Source: Brytella acorum
GTDB taxonomy: Bacteria; Pseudomonadota; Alphaproteobacteria; Acetobacterales; Acetobacteraceae
Reading direction: 5' to 3'
NCBI RefSeq assembly: GCF_029309905.1
Contig: NZ_JARBJP010000002.1
Coordinates: 496,001 to 560,000 of the forward strand
Length of the DNA stretch: 64,000 nt
A model generated the notes under the pieces. That model ran no database searches, was not told where the DNA came from, and saw only the letters and a list, made by a program, of their open reading frames with translations. Made by a program: the position numbers and the translations under genes. Of the stretch, positions 17,880 to 26,332 are shown in pieces. The first letter of the stretch is position 1; every line of letters begins with the position of its first letter.

Positions 17880-18725
17880 ATGGCGGGTCTCCTCACACGA
17901 TTTGCACCAAGTCCGACCGGATATCTGCATCTCGGTCACGTGATTTCCGCTTTGCACGCGCGCGATCATGCCGGTCCTGACGGATATCGGGTTCGTATCG
18001 AAGATATCGATCCCGTCCGTTGTCTGCCGCTTTACACGCAGGCGCTTCTCGATGACCTCGCATGGCTGGGGCTGTTGCCGCCAGCTCCAATTCGCCGACA
18101 GTCGGAGCATTTTCCCAGCTACCACCTTGTCCTGACCCGCCTGAAGGAGAGGCGATTGCTCTATCCATGCGGCTGCACGCGTCAGGAAGTGGCCGATGCC
18201 TCACACGGCTACGCTCCGGACGGCAGCCGGATTTATCCCGGCACCTGCCGCGACCACGGTCCTCCGGAAGGTAGGCCACTGGTCTGGCGTCTGGATATGG
18301 GCAGAGCACTGGCGGAAATCGGCGGTGAGCCCGGATGGGTAGAGACAGGCAAGGGGCGGATCGGCAGTGAGGCTGCGGCCTTTGGCGATGTCGTATTGGC
18401 GCGCCGCGACACCGGAGTTTCGTACCATCTCTGCGTCACCCACGACGATGCGCTGGAAAACATCGATCTCGTCACGCGCGGCATGGATCTATTTCCGGTC
18501 ACGTCGGTCCATCGCGTGTTGCAGTTGCTGCTGGGCTACCCGGAGCCGGTTTACGCTCATCATCCGCTCATTCTCGGCGCGGACGGACGGAAGCTCTCGA
18601 AACGCACGGGGGCTGAAGCCATACGGGGACTGAGAGCACAGGGGCTTTCAGCCCGGGAGGTCCGGGCGCTGGCGTGCAGGGCGCTGGAGGAAAGCCAGGC
18701 CCAGACGGATTACTCCGTCGGGTAG
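17880..18725 (+). CDS. gluQRS: Glutamyl-Q tRNA(Asp) synthetase
   Basis: 281 aa, a truncated GluRS paralog that attaches glutamate to queuosine at the wobble base of tRNA-Asp. The class I motifs are RFAPSPTGYLHLGH (HIGH-like, residues 7-20) and KLSKRTG (KMSKS, near 240). The zinc site CGCTRQEV with later YPGTC is present, as usual for the family. The anticodon-binding domain of true GluRS is absent, which explains the short length. The stop lies inside the facing lipoprotein gene: the two coding ends overlap by 16 bp. Confidence 0.95.
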   Translation: MAGLLTRFAPSPTGYLHLGHVISALHARDHAGPDGYRVRIEDIDPVRCLPLYTQALLDDLAWLGLLPPAPIRRQSEHFPSYHLVLTRLKERRLLYPCGCTRQEVADASHGYAPDGSRIYPGTCRDHGPPEGRPLVWRLDMGRALAEIGGEPGWVETGKGRIGSEAAAFGDVVLARRDTGVSYHLCVTHDDALENIDLVTRGMDLFPVTSVHRVLQLLLGYPEPVYAHHPLILGADGRKLSKRTGAEAIRGLRAQGLSAREVRALACRALEESQAQTDYSVG

Positions 18726-18853
18726 GTCTTGGGATAGGTAATCTGGTCAGACGGCCCTGGCGCGTGAGGCGAACCTGCCTTGCCGCACGCTGCCAGAAGC
18801 AGTGTCGTGATCATCGTCACGCCTAGCAGGCGGATCAGGGTGTAACGCATCAT
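18710..18853 (-). CDS. Small LptM/LppL-type lipoprotein
   Basis: 47 aa from the ATG at 18853. The signal core is [11 protein letters not shown], with a lipobox (LAAC) giving a mature peptide of about 24 residues that starts CGKAGSP. This matches the tiny lipoprotein found after argH in many Proteobacteria. The start codon overlaps the argH stop (ATGATG with TGA at 18850-18852), so it is translated with argH. Its last 16 bp are antisense to the end of gluQRS. Function not assigned; some relatives assist LPS transport assembly, but that is not shown here. Confidence 0.8.
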   Translation of the reverse strand: MMRYTLIRLLGVTMITTLLLAACGKAGSPHAPGPSDQITYPKTYPTE

Positions 18854-20271
18854 GCGTCTCCTTCCAGACGTTCCAGCCACAACCTCGCGGCGCACTCGAC
18901 GTTGATCGGCGCCGTTCCGCCTTCGCTGGTGCGCGAGGCCAGCGACGCCTCGACGGTCAGGACCGAGAAAATGCTTGCATCGATGCCGGGCTCGACGCCG
19001 CGCATCTCATCGAGCGTCAGATCGCTGAGATCGCAGCCTTTCGCCTCGGCCATGCCGACCAGTCGCCCCGTCACATGATGCGCGGTGCGGAACGGAACGC
19101 GGAGAACGCGGACGAGCCAGTCGGCCAGATCCGTCGCCGTCGAGAAGCCCGCGCCCGCCAGTTCACGCATGCGTCCCTGATCGGGGGTCATATCGCGGAT
19201 CATGCCATCCATGGCGGCGAGAGAGAGCGTCGCCGCTTCGGTTGCGTCGAAAACAGGTTCCTTGTCCTCCTGCGTGTCCTTGGCATAGGCGAGCGGCAAG
19301 CCCTTCATGACCGTCAGCAGCCCGATGAAGTCGCCCGTGATGCGGCCGATCTTGGCGCGAACGAGCTCGGCCGCATCCGGATTGCGTTTCTGGGGCATGA
19401 TGGACGAACCGGTCGTGAAGGCGTCACTCAGGCGGATGAAGCCGAACGGCGCCGAACACCAGATGACGATTTCTTCCGCGAGGCGGGACAGATGCATCGC
19501 CAGAATGGACAGGGCAGAGAGATATTCGAGGGCGAAGTCCCGATCCGAGACGGCGTCGAGAGAATTCGCGGTCGGGCGGGTGAAACCGAGTTCCTGCGCC
19601 GTGAATTTTCGGTCGATGGGGAACGAGGTACCGGCGAGCGCGGCCGAGCCGAGCGGACATTCATTGAGGCGCGCGCGCGCGTCGTTCAGGCGGCCGCGAT
19701 CACGGGCCAGCATTTCCACGTAGGCGAGAAGATGGTGGCCGAACGTGACGGGTTGTGCGACCTGAAGATGGGTGAAACCCGGCATCGGCGTTGCCGCGTA
19801 TGCGTGAGCGCGCGTGGCGAGAGAGGTCATCAGCGCGTTGATCTGCGCCTCTATGCCGTCTATGGCGTCCCGCACCCAGAGGCGAAAATCGGTGGCCACC
19901 TGATCGTTGCGCGAACGTGCGGTATGCAGCCGCTTCCCGGCTTCGCCGATCCGGTCGGACAGGCGAGCCTCGATGTTCATATGGATATCTTCGAGAGCTG
20001 ACGAGAATTCGAACGTGCCGCTGGCGATCTCTTCGGCGATGTCGTGCAGGCCGTCCCGAATCTGTTTTTCTTCCCCGGCGGTCAGGAGGCCGACGCGCGC
20101 GAGCATCGCGGCATGGGCGAGCGAGCCGCGGATATCCTGCCGCCACAGACGCTGGTCGAAGCCGATCGACGCGTTGATTTCGGCCATGATGGCGGCGGGG
20201 CCGGTGGCGAACCGGCCACCCCATTGCGGATTGGCAAGGCGGGAATTAGTCTCGGTCACGTCTTCTTCCAC
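18850..20271 (-). CDS. argH: Argininosuccinate lyase
   Basis: 473 aa, fumarase/aspartase superfamily. It splits argininosuccinate into arginine and fumarate. The N-terminal [29 protein letters not shown] (about residue 118) and the signature [20 protein letters not shown] (about 283-302, with the catalytic Ser loop) are all intact. Two GTG starts are possible, at 20271 and 20259. The second has GGAAGA just upstream and may be the true start. Its 5' end is only 12-24 bp from the divergent tlpA start. The small lipoprotein gene overlaps its stop. Confidence 0.97.
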   Translation of the reverse strand: MEEDVTETNSRLANPQWGGRFATGPAAIMAEINASIGFDQRLWRQDIRGSLAHAAMLARVGLLTAGEEKQIRDGLHDIAEEIASGTFEFSSALEDIHMNIEARLSDRIGEAGKRLHTARSRNDQVATDFRLWVRDAIDGIEAQINALMTSLATRAHAYAATPMPGFTHLQVAQPVTFGHHLLAYVEMLARDRGRLNDARARLNECPLGSAALAGTSFPIDRKFTAQELGFTRPTANSLDAVSDRDFALEYLSALSILAMHLSRLAEEIVIWCSAPFGFIRLSDAFTTGSSIMPQKRNPDAAELVRAKIGRITGDFIGLLTVMKGLPLAYAKDTQEDKEPVFDATEAATLSLAAMDGMIRDMTPDQGRMRELAGAGFSTATDLADWLVRVLRVPFRTAHHVTGRLVGMAEAKGCDLSDLTLDEMRGVEPGIDASIFSVLTVEASLASRTSEGGTAPINVECAARLWLERLEGDA

Positions 20272-20283
20272 GAGGTATTGTCT

Positions 20284-20886
20284 ATGTCGGTTCGGGCGAT
20301 CAAGCGCCGTCTTTTCCTGTCGGGCCTGAGTGGCGCGAGCCTAGCGGCGGGCGGTCTGCTGCGCAATTCCGCGCACGCCGCCACCGAGGACGACATCCCG
20401 ACTTTCGGCCACGGCATGAAGATGCAGGATACCCCGAAAGACGTGCCGTTGACTCCGTTTCTGGACGCGACAGGAAAGGAAACGACGCTCGCCGCGTGGC
20501 ACGGCAAGCCTTATCTCCTGCATCTCTGGGCGACGTGGTGCGGCCCCTGCATCCGCGAATTGCCCGAGGTCAACACGACGATCCGCCGTCTCGGCCGGGA
20601 GGCGCCCGCTATCGTGGCGATCAATACCACCGGCGGCGATATCGCCAGGACCGGCGCGTTTCTTCAGTCCCATGGCGCGACGTCATTGCCGGTTCTCGCC
20701 GATCCCGATGGGGTGCTCCTCAAGGCGCTGGGACCGCTGCCGGGCATGGGAGAGGGCAAAAAAGGCATTCCGCGCACCTACATCGTCGATGGCGAGGGTC
20801 ATATCCGCGCATGGTCCGTCGGCATGATGCGCTGGGCGCCGGCGGACGTCATGTCACGCTTCGATGCGATCGTCTCCGGGCGGTGA
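20284..20886 (+). CDS. tlpA: TlpA-like thiol:disulfide protein, first copy
   Basis: 200 aa, exported thioredoxin-fold protein. The N-terminus ([20 protein letters not shown]) has a twin-arginine-like RRLFLSG followed by a modest hydrophobic stretch and a likely cleavage near AHAA. The active site is WATWCGPC at about residue 83-90 (CxxC with GP), and a cis-Pro lies in [12 protein letters not shown]. Proteins of this family reduce disulfides in the periplasm, for example during cytochrome maturation. I chose the ATG at 20284 (GAGG 8 bases upstream); the open frame reaches further back only inside argH antisense. The stop overlaps the second copy (GTGA). Confidence 0.9.
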   Translation: MSVRAIKRRLFLSGLSGASLAAGGLLRNSAHAATEDDIPTFGHGMKMQDTPKDVPLTPFLDATGKETTLAAWHGKPYLLHLWATWCGPCIRELPEVNTTIRRLGREAPAIVAINTTGGDIARTGAFLQSHGATSLPVLADPDGVLLKALGPLPGMGEGKKGIPRTYIVDGEGHIRAWSVGMMRWAPADVMSRFDAIVSGR

Positions 20887-21452
20887 CCAATCCCCGTTCC
20901 TTCCTGCCGGGGCGCAGACTCGTTCTCGCAGGAATGGGAGCCAGCATGGCGACGGTGAGGCTACGCCCTGCGCGGGCGTCGGTCCTGAGCGGCGTTTCGT
21001 CCTTCAAGCCCGTCCAGCCACCCACCGGCCCGCTGGATGCGTCCATCGAAAACGGGAAGGGTGAAACCCTCGCGCTATCGCACTGGCGTGGAAAGCCGCT
21101 CGTCGTTCATTTCTGGGCGACGTGGTGCGGTCCGTGCCTGACGGAACTGCCGCAGCTCGATGCCTTCGTCGCGGCTCACGCGGATGTCGTGACCGTCGTG
21201 CCTGTGGCGATCGGGAGCGGTACAGGCGCCCAAGTGCAGGCGTTTTACGCCAAGCATGGCGTAAAGACCCTCCCTGTCTATACCGGCAAGGCCCAGCCGG
21301 TGGCGGATGCGCTGAAACTCGATGACCTCGGCCTACCAATGTCGATCATACTCGATGCGGAAGGACGTCTGATCGCGCGCGCGGACAACGGTCTGACATG
21401 GCAGGCGCCGGGCATGGCGGAAGGTCTCGCCCGGATTCTGAAAGGAAACTGA
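20883..21452 (+). CDS. TlpA-like thiol:disulfide protein, second copy
   Basis: 189 aa from a GTG overlapping the previous stop. An RRLVLAG motif at the N-terminus resembles a Tat-type signal, and cleavage could fall near ARAS. The active site is WATWCGPC (about residue 77-84), identical to the first copy, with cis-Pro in LGLPMSIILDAEG. The two neighbours share the fold but only moderate identity, so this is an old tandem duplication. It probably works with the first copy in periplasmic disulfide reduction. An in-frame ATG at 20935 is a weaker start because it would delete the RR motif. Confidence 0.87.
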   Translation: MTNPRSFLPGRRLVLAGMGASMATVRLRPARASVLSGVSSFKPVQPPTGPLDASIENGKGETLALSHWRGKPLVVHFWATWCGPCLTELPQLDAFVAAHADVVTVVPVAIGSGTGAQVQAFYAKHGVKTLPVYTGKAQPVADALKLDDLGLPMSIILDAEGRLIARADNGLTWQAPGMAEGLARILKGN

Positions 21453-21456
21453 CGTT

Positions 21457-22224
21457 TTGGGTCTTCTTTCGGAAACCGATCCTCCGCCTTTCTCGCATCG
21501 GCCCCATCGCGAGGCATCGCCTTTCGTCCTCGTCAGCGACCATGCGGGGCGTCAGGTCCCTTCGGTGCTGCGCGATCTTGGAGTCGCGGCGGCCGACTGG
21601 GATCGGCATATCGCGTGGGACATCGGCATTCATGGTGTCGGCGTCGCCCTGCACGAAGCCCTGGGGGCAACGCTGATCGAGCAGGTCTATTCCCGGCTCG
21701 TGATCGACTGCAATCGCGCGCCCGGGCATCCGACCTCCATGCCGCTGACCTCGGACGAGACCCCCATTCCGGCCAATGTCGCGGCGACGGCGGTCTGCCG
21801 TGCGGCGCGCGAAGCCGAGATTCTCCACCCCTACCATGATCGCATCGCCGGAGAACTGGCGCGTCGGGAGCGCGCCGGGGAGCCGACCGCGCTCATCGCG
21901 CTGCACAGCTTTACGCCGTGCATGAATGGCGTGAAGCGGCCCTGGCACTGTGGCGTGCTGCATCATCGGGATACACGCTCGGCGCGTATCATGCTGGATC
22001 TCCTCAAAGGGGAACCCGGACTGTGTGTCGGGGATAACGAGCCTTATGTTCTGAGCGAAACGTCGGATTATACGGTGCCGCGTCATGCGGAAGCGGCCGG
22101 ACTGCCTTATCTGGAACTCGAAATCAGGCAGGATCTCATCGCCGATCCGTCGGGACAGAACGAATGGGCGGAGCGGCTGGCGCGTCTTCTGCCGCAATAC
22201 TGGGCGAGGCTGAGCGCCGCATGA
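21457..22224 (+). CDS. N-formylglutamate amidohydrolase family protein
   Basis: 255 aa from a TTG at 21457, with AAAGGA about 11 bases upstream. The fold is the N-formylglutamate amidohydrolase (HutG-type) family: SDHAGRQVP, DIGIHGVGVAL, YSRLVIDCNR, LHSFTPCMNG and a C-terminal LELEIRQDLI segment with metal and substrate residues. Classic members hydrolyse N-formyl-L-glutamate in histidine breakdown. No other hut gene is nearby, and the same family occurs next to aroE/dnaQ in many Alphaproteobacteria. The real substrate here is therefore open. The stop overlaps aroE. Confidence 0.85.
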   Translation: MGLLSETDPPPFSHRPHREASPFVLVSDHAGRQVPSVLRDLGVAAADWDRHIAWDIGIHGVGVALHEALGATLIEQVYSRLVIDCNRAPGHPTSMPLTSDETPIPANVAATAVCRAAREAEILHPYHDRIAGELARRERAGEPTALIALHSFTPCMNGVKRPWHCGVLHHRDTRSARIMLDLLKGEPGLCVGDNEPYVLSETSDYTVPRHAEAAGLPYLELEIRQDLIADPSGQNEWAERLARLLPQYWARLSAA

Positions 22225-23072
22225 CGATATCCGGCAAAACGATGCTGGCCGGAGTGATCGGATGGCCGGTTTCTCATTCGCGCTCCCCGGCGCTCCATAA
22301 TTACTGGTGCGCTCGTCATGGCGTCGATGGCGCGTATGTGCCGCTGCCCGTTGCGCCCGGCGCACTTGCGGCGGCGCTCAAAGGTTTGATGGCGGCTGGG
22401 TTCAGGGGCGTGAACGTCACGATTCCTCACAAGGAAGAGGCGTTTCGCCTCGTCGATGCGCTGACCGCCGCCGCCAAGCGGGCGGGTGCCGTGAACACCA
22501 TCCGTTTTGAGCCCGATGGCACGATGAGAGGGGACTGCACGGACGGCACGGGCTTCGTCGCCAATCTGGAAGCCCATGACTGCGCCATGAGCGGTCAGGC
22601 GCTGGTTCTCGGAGCGGGAGGCGCCGCGCGCGCCGTCATCGCCGCATTGCTGGATGCGGGGTGTGACGTGCTCATCGCCAACCGGACGCGCGATCGCGCT
22701 GAAAGCCTCGTCGCGGCACTTGGCGGAGGTACAGTGATCGACTGGGACCGCTGGCCGGATGCTCTGGCCCGTTGCACGTTGCTGGTCAATGCAACGTCCC
22801 TGGGACTGGCGGGCCATCAGGATCATGACTGGACCGCGCCGCTGCGGGAGGCGCCCGCCGGAATGACGGTCGCGGATATCGTCTACGTGCCGCTCGAGAC
22901 GCCGTTACTGCGCGCCGCGAAGGCGCGCGGACTGAAAACGGTGGATGGTCTGGGAATGCTCATTCAACAGGCTCGTGCCGGATTCGCGGCGTGGTTCGGC
23001 ACATGGCCCGACGCGGATGCCGAGACGCGGGTTTTGCTCCTGCGCGGCCTGAACGAAGGCGGGCAGGGCTAG
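22221..23072 (+). CDS. aroE: Shikimate dehydrogenase (NADP+)
   Basis: 283 aa. It reduces 3-dehydroshikimate to shikimate in aromatic amino-acid synthesis. The shikimate-binding GWPVSHSRSPALHN (residues about 14-27) is intact. NVTIPHKE carries the catalytic Lys (about 72) and CTDGTGF the partner Asp. The NADP site is LGAGGAARAV (about 131-140), with ANRTRDRA for the phosphate. The start ATG at 22221 overlaps the previous stop (ATGA), and the frame upstream lies within the amidohydrolase gene. Confidence 0.97.
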   Translation: MTISGKTMLAGVIGWPVSHSRSPALHNYWCARHGVDGAYVPLPVAPGALAAALKGLMAAGFRGVNVTIPHKEEAFRLVDALTAAAKRAGAVNTIRFEPDGTMRGDCTDGTGFVANLEAHDCAMSGQALVLGAGGAARAVIAALLDAGCDVLIANRTRDRAESLVAALGGGTVIDWDRWPDALARCTLLVNATSLGLAGHQDHDWTAPLREAPAGMTVADIVYVPLETPLLRAAKARGLKTVDGLGMLIQQARAGFAAWFGTWPDADAETRVLLLRGLNEGGQG

Positions 23073-23077
23073 GGCGC

Positions 23078-23671
23078 ATGCGCGTTCTGGGCCTGACCGG
23101 AGGCATGGGCGCTGGGAAAAGCACCGTGGCGCGCCTGTTGCGTCGGGCGGGATGGCCCGTATTCGATGCGGATATGGAGGTTCATCGCATGCAGCGGCGC
23201 GGTGGGGCCGCCGTTGCGGCGATCGCGCGACTTTGGCCCGATACAGTGCTTAACGGCGCCGTGGATCGCGTCGTGCTGAGAAAGCGCGTGATCGGACATC
23301 CCGAGAATATGCGCGCTCTCGAGGGCATTATTCATCCGCTGGTCAGTCGGTCGCGCGAGCGGTTCCTGCGGCGCTGTCGGCGTCGTCATGTGCGGTGGTG
23401 CGTGCTCGACATCCCGCTTCTGTTCGAGGTCGGGGCTGATGGCGAATGTGATGTCGTCATGGTCGTAACCGCGCCTGAAGTTCTGCGCGTTCAGCGGGTC
23501 ATGCGACGTCGCTTGCTGACGCGTGAGCAGGCGCTTGCGCTCATCAAACGGCAGATGCCGGATGCGGAGCGCTTGCGTCGGGCCGACGTCGTGGTACGAA
23601 CCGGCCTTTCAAAAGGGAAAACCTGCGCGCAGGTTTTCCGTCTTCGCAAGCGACTGGAGGCCATGCCGTGA
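23078..23671 (+). CDS. coaE: Dephospho-CoA kinase
   Basis: 197 aa, P-loop kinase for the last step of CoA synthesis. The Walker A is GLTGGMGAGKST at residues 5-16, the CoA-binding DADMEVHR follows, and the LID region is RVMRRRLLTREQAL near residue 150. The length and start (MRVLGLTGG) are canonical. It begins 5 bp after aroE. The stop overlaps dnaQ. Context aroE-coaE-dnaQ is conserved in Alphaproteobacteria. Confidence 0.96.
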   Translation: MRVLGLTGGMGAGKSTVARLLRRAGWPVFDADMEVHRMQRRGGAAVAAIARLWPDTVLNGAVDRVVLRKRVIGHPENMRALEGIIHPLVSRSRERFLRRCRRRHVRWCVLDIPLLFEVGADGECDVVMVVTAPEVLRVQRVMRRRLLTREQALALIKRQMPDAERLRRADVVVRTGLSKGKTCAQVFRLRKRLEAMP

Positions 23672-24345
23672 AAAGATCCATCCTGTTCGATACCGAGACA
23701 ACAGGGTTGGATCCGGCAACGGGCGATCGCGTGATCGAAGTCGCGGCTCTCGAACTCGTCGACGATCTGCCGACGGGCGAATGCTATCATGTGCTTATTG
23801 ATCCCGAGCGCGACATTCCTGAAGAGGCCTCCCGGGTTCATGGCTTCAAACGCGAGGATCTGATCGGCAAGCCGAAATTCGCGGAGGTGGCGGACGGCTT
23901 CCTGACATTCGTGGGTAATGATCCTCTGATTGCCCATAATGCGCGCTTCGATTTCAACTTCATGAACGCGGAACTGGAAGCCTGCCAACGACCGATTCTA
24001 TCCGCCGCTCGCATGGTCGACACGCTGGAGATGGCCAAGAAGCGCTTTCCCGGACTGCCCAACAGTCTGGACGCACTATGTCGTCGTTTCGATATCGATC
24101 TTTCGGCGCGAACGACGCATAATGCCCTGCTGGACTGCAAGCTGCTGGCCGAGGTGTATCTGGAACTCATGGGCGGTCGTCAGCGCGGGCTCGGGCTGGT
24201 CGATCAACGCGGTGGAGGCGGCTCGGCAGTCTATCAGCGCGATCCGGCGCGCAAGCCGCGGGTCATGGCGCCACCGTCGCCGGAGGAATGCGCGGCACAT
24301 GAAATTTTTGTCGACGGTCTCAAAGATCCGATCTGGCTGCGTTGA
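23668..24345 (+). CDS. dnaQ: DNA polymerase III epsilon subunit (3'-5' proofreading exonuclease)
   Basis: 225 aa from a GTG overlapping the coaE stop (GTGA). The three exonuclease motifs are present: Exo I FDTETTGLDP (residues about 7-16, with the two metal-binding acids), Exo II AHNARFDFNFMN (about 90-101), and Exo III in the HNALLDCKLLA stretch (about 151-161). The C-terminal tail likely binds the alpha subunit. It performs proofreading within the replicative polymerase core. The next gene starts 4 bp before its stop. Confidence 0.97.
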   Translation: MKRSILFDTETTGLDPATGDRVIEVAALELVDDLPTGECYHVLIDPERDIPEEASRVHGFKREDLIGKPKFAEVADGFLTFVGNDPLIAHNARFDFNFMNAELEACQRPILSAARMVDTLEMAKKRFPGLPNSLDALCRRFDIDLSARTTHNALLDCKLLAEVYLELMGGRQRGLGLVDQRGGGGSAVYQRDPARKPRVMAPPSPEECAAHEIFVDGLKDPIWLR

Positions 24346-25256
24346 GCGCTGTGCGTATTCTTTTCATCACCGCCAATCGCCTCGGCGATGCCGTCATTTC
24401 TACCGGGCTTCTGTCCGAACTGCTTCGACGCCATCCGCAAGCCGAGGTGACCGTCGCGTGCGGTCCGGTCGCCGCGAGTCTGTTCGAACCTTGCCAGCAG
24501 GTCGTGCGCGTGATCGCATTCACCAAGCGCCGATGGGATCTTCACTGGTATGATCTATGGCGCAAGTGTGTTGGCACGCGCTGGGATCTGGCGGTCGATC
24601 TTCGAGGCTCCGGCCTGACGTTCGCACTCAGAAGCCGGGTCCGCCGCATTCTGCGTGGAGGCCGCCGCCCGGGACGCAGGCTCGGCCATGTGGCGTCGCT
24701 TTTTCATCTGCATCCGGTGCCGCTGCCCGTGACATGGAGCACGGACGCTCAGAGAAGAACGGCTCAAGGATTCCTGCCCAGGAGTTCCCGTTGGCTGGCG
24801 CTTGCTCCGACGGCGAACTGGGATGGCAAGATCTGGCCACCTGAACGCTTCGTGCGCGTTGCCCAAACGCTGGAGCGCGAGGGGCTGCGTCCCGTTCTGT
24901 TTTACGGCCCCGGTGCAGAAGAACGAAAACGGGCGCAACCGGTTCTGGACGCCCTGCCGGACGCCATCAATCTTGGCGGTGCGCGCCCGATCGGGGAAGT
25001 GGCGGCGCTCCTGGGCCAATGCGCGCTGTTTATCGGTAACGATTCCGGTCTCATGCACGTCGCGGCTGCGACTTCCATTCCGACTCTTGGCCTGTTCGGT
25101 CCCTCCAGGGCGTCGGAATATGCGCCCGGCGGTCTGAACGCCTCGTTCGTCGAGGCACCTGGCATAGAGGGTGTGGCGCCGATCGACGGATTATCGGTGG
25201 ATACGGTGCTCGCGGCCGCCAGAACCCGCCTTTCCTTGCCAAGACAGTATGATTGA
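24342..25256 (+). CDS. Glycosyltransferase family 9 (heptosyltransferase-like)
   Basis: 304 aa starting at TTG 24342 (GTG 24351 is an alternative). It shows the GT9 two-Rossmann layout: RILFITANRLGDAVISTG at the N-terminus, FVRVAQTLEREGLRPVLF in the middle, and the donor-site GNDSGLMHVAAATSIPTLGL near residue 227-246. Members add heptose or similar sugars to LPS core from ADP-heptose. The acceptor is unknown here. It forms a run with the next glycosyltransferase and the amidotransferase, which suggests surface polysaccharide or LPS modification rather than a link to dnaQ. Confidence 0.87.
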   Translation: MSAVRILFITANRLGDAVISTGLLSELLRRHPQAEVTVACGPVAASLFEPCQQVVRVIAFTKRRWDLHWYDLWRKCVGTRWDLAVDLRGSGLTFALRSRVRRILRGGRRPGRRLGHVASLFHLHPVPLPVTWSTDAQRRTAQGFLPRSSRWLALAPTANWDGKIWPPERFVRVAQTLEREGLRPVLFYGPGAEERKRAQPVLDALPDAINLGGARPIGEVAALLGQCALFIGNDSGLMHVAAATSIPTLGLFGPSRASEYAPGGLNASFVEAPGIEGVAPIDGLSVDTVLAAARTRLSLPRQYD

Positions 25257-26332
25257 CCGATAGACGCAGCATGTTTTCCGCGCGCCTATCAACTCCTCGG
25301 GATGGATCTCCCTTGCGGATCGCTCATGTCATGGCGGGTTCCGCGCATGGGGGGGCCGAGCTTTTTTTTGAACGTCTCTGCGCCGCGCAGGTCGAGACCG
25401 GAGAGCAGGTCACGGCGTTCATCCGCCGTGACGAGGGACGGGAGGCCCGTCTGGCGGAGAAGCATGTTCCGGTCGAGCGCTTCCGGTTCGGTGGTCGTCT
25501 GGATTTGGTGACGCCGCGTGCCCTGCGCCGGGCTCTCACGGGCTTCGCTCCCTCTGTCGCCGTCGCATGGATGAGCCGCGCCGCCCGCGCGCTTCCCAAA
25601 GGTTCGTGGGTCAATGTCGGACGACTGGGCGGGTATTACGATCTGTCCAATTATCGAACCTGTCGCCATCTGGTGGGCAATACGCGCGGACTGGCGGCAT
25701 GGATGGTCGCGCAGGGCTGGCCTGCCGAACGCGTGCATTACGTGCCGAATTTCGCCGACGATCTCGCGCTCACGGCTCCGGAGCGTCCGGCCTTTCTGCG
25801 GGCGCGTCGTCCCTTCGTGCTGGCGCTGGGGCGGCTGCACCGGAACAAGGCGTTTGATGTCCTGATCCGTGCGATGGCCCATGTGCCGGATGCTGAACTG
25901 GTGATCGGGGGCGAGGGGCCGGAGCGTGACGCGCTGACGGAACTGGCGCGCAAGGAGGGGGTCAGCGACCGCGTGCACATGCCGGGCTGGATTCAGAACA
26001 GCGGGAGGCTGCTGAAGGCCTGTGACGTGCTGGTGTGCCCATCGCGCGTCGAACCGCTCGGAAATGTCGTCATCGAGGCCTTTTCCGCCGGGCGTCCCGT
26101 CATCGGGGCCGATATCCAGGGCCCCCGCGAACTGCTTGCGGGCACGCAGGACGGCCTGCTGTTTCCTTCCGAGGATCATCGTGCCCTTGCGGCAGGGATC
26201 AAGGCCGTCATCGAAGACCCTGCTCTTGCGGACGATCTGGCGCGCAACGGACGGGCGCGGTTCGAGCGCGAGTTTTCGGCCCCGACCGTCCTTGCCCGCT
26301 GGTCGCATTTCCTGCGGCGCGAGGCGGTCTGA
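25253..26332 (+). CDS. Glycosyltransferase family 4 (GT-B)
   Basis: 359 aa from TTG 25253, overlapping the previous stop; an ATG at 25271 is an alternative. The GT-B fold is shown by an N-terminal IAHVMAGSAHGGAELFFERL and by a C-terminal domain with LALGRLHRNKAFDVLIRA, GGEGPERDAL and the donor-site VEPLGNVVIEAFSAGRPVIG (EX7E-like, about residue 265-285). It likely transfers a sugar to a lipid or polysaccharide at the inner membrane face. Its last base is the first base of the next gene's ATG. Confidence 0.9.
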   Translation: MTDRRSMFSARLSTPRDGSPLRIAHVMAGSAHGGAELFFERLCAAQVETGEQVTAFIRRDEGREARLAEKHVPVERFRFGGRLDLVTPRALRRALTGFAPSVAVAWMSRAARALPKGSWVNVGRLGGYYDLSNYRTCRHLVGNTRGLAAWMVAQGWPAERVHYVPNFADDLALTAPERPAFLRARRPFVLALGRLHRNKAFDVLIRAMAHVPDAELVIGGEGPERDALTELARKEGVSDRVHMPGWIQNSGRLLKACDVLVCPSRVEPLGNVVIEAFSAGRPVIGADIQGPRELLAGTQDGLLFPSEDHRALAAGIKAVIEDPALADDLARNGRARFEREFSAPTVLARWSHFLRREAV

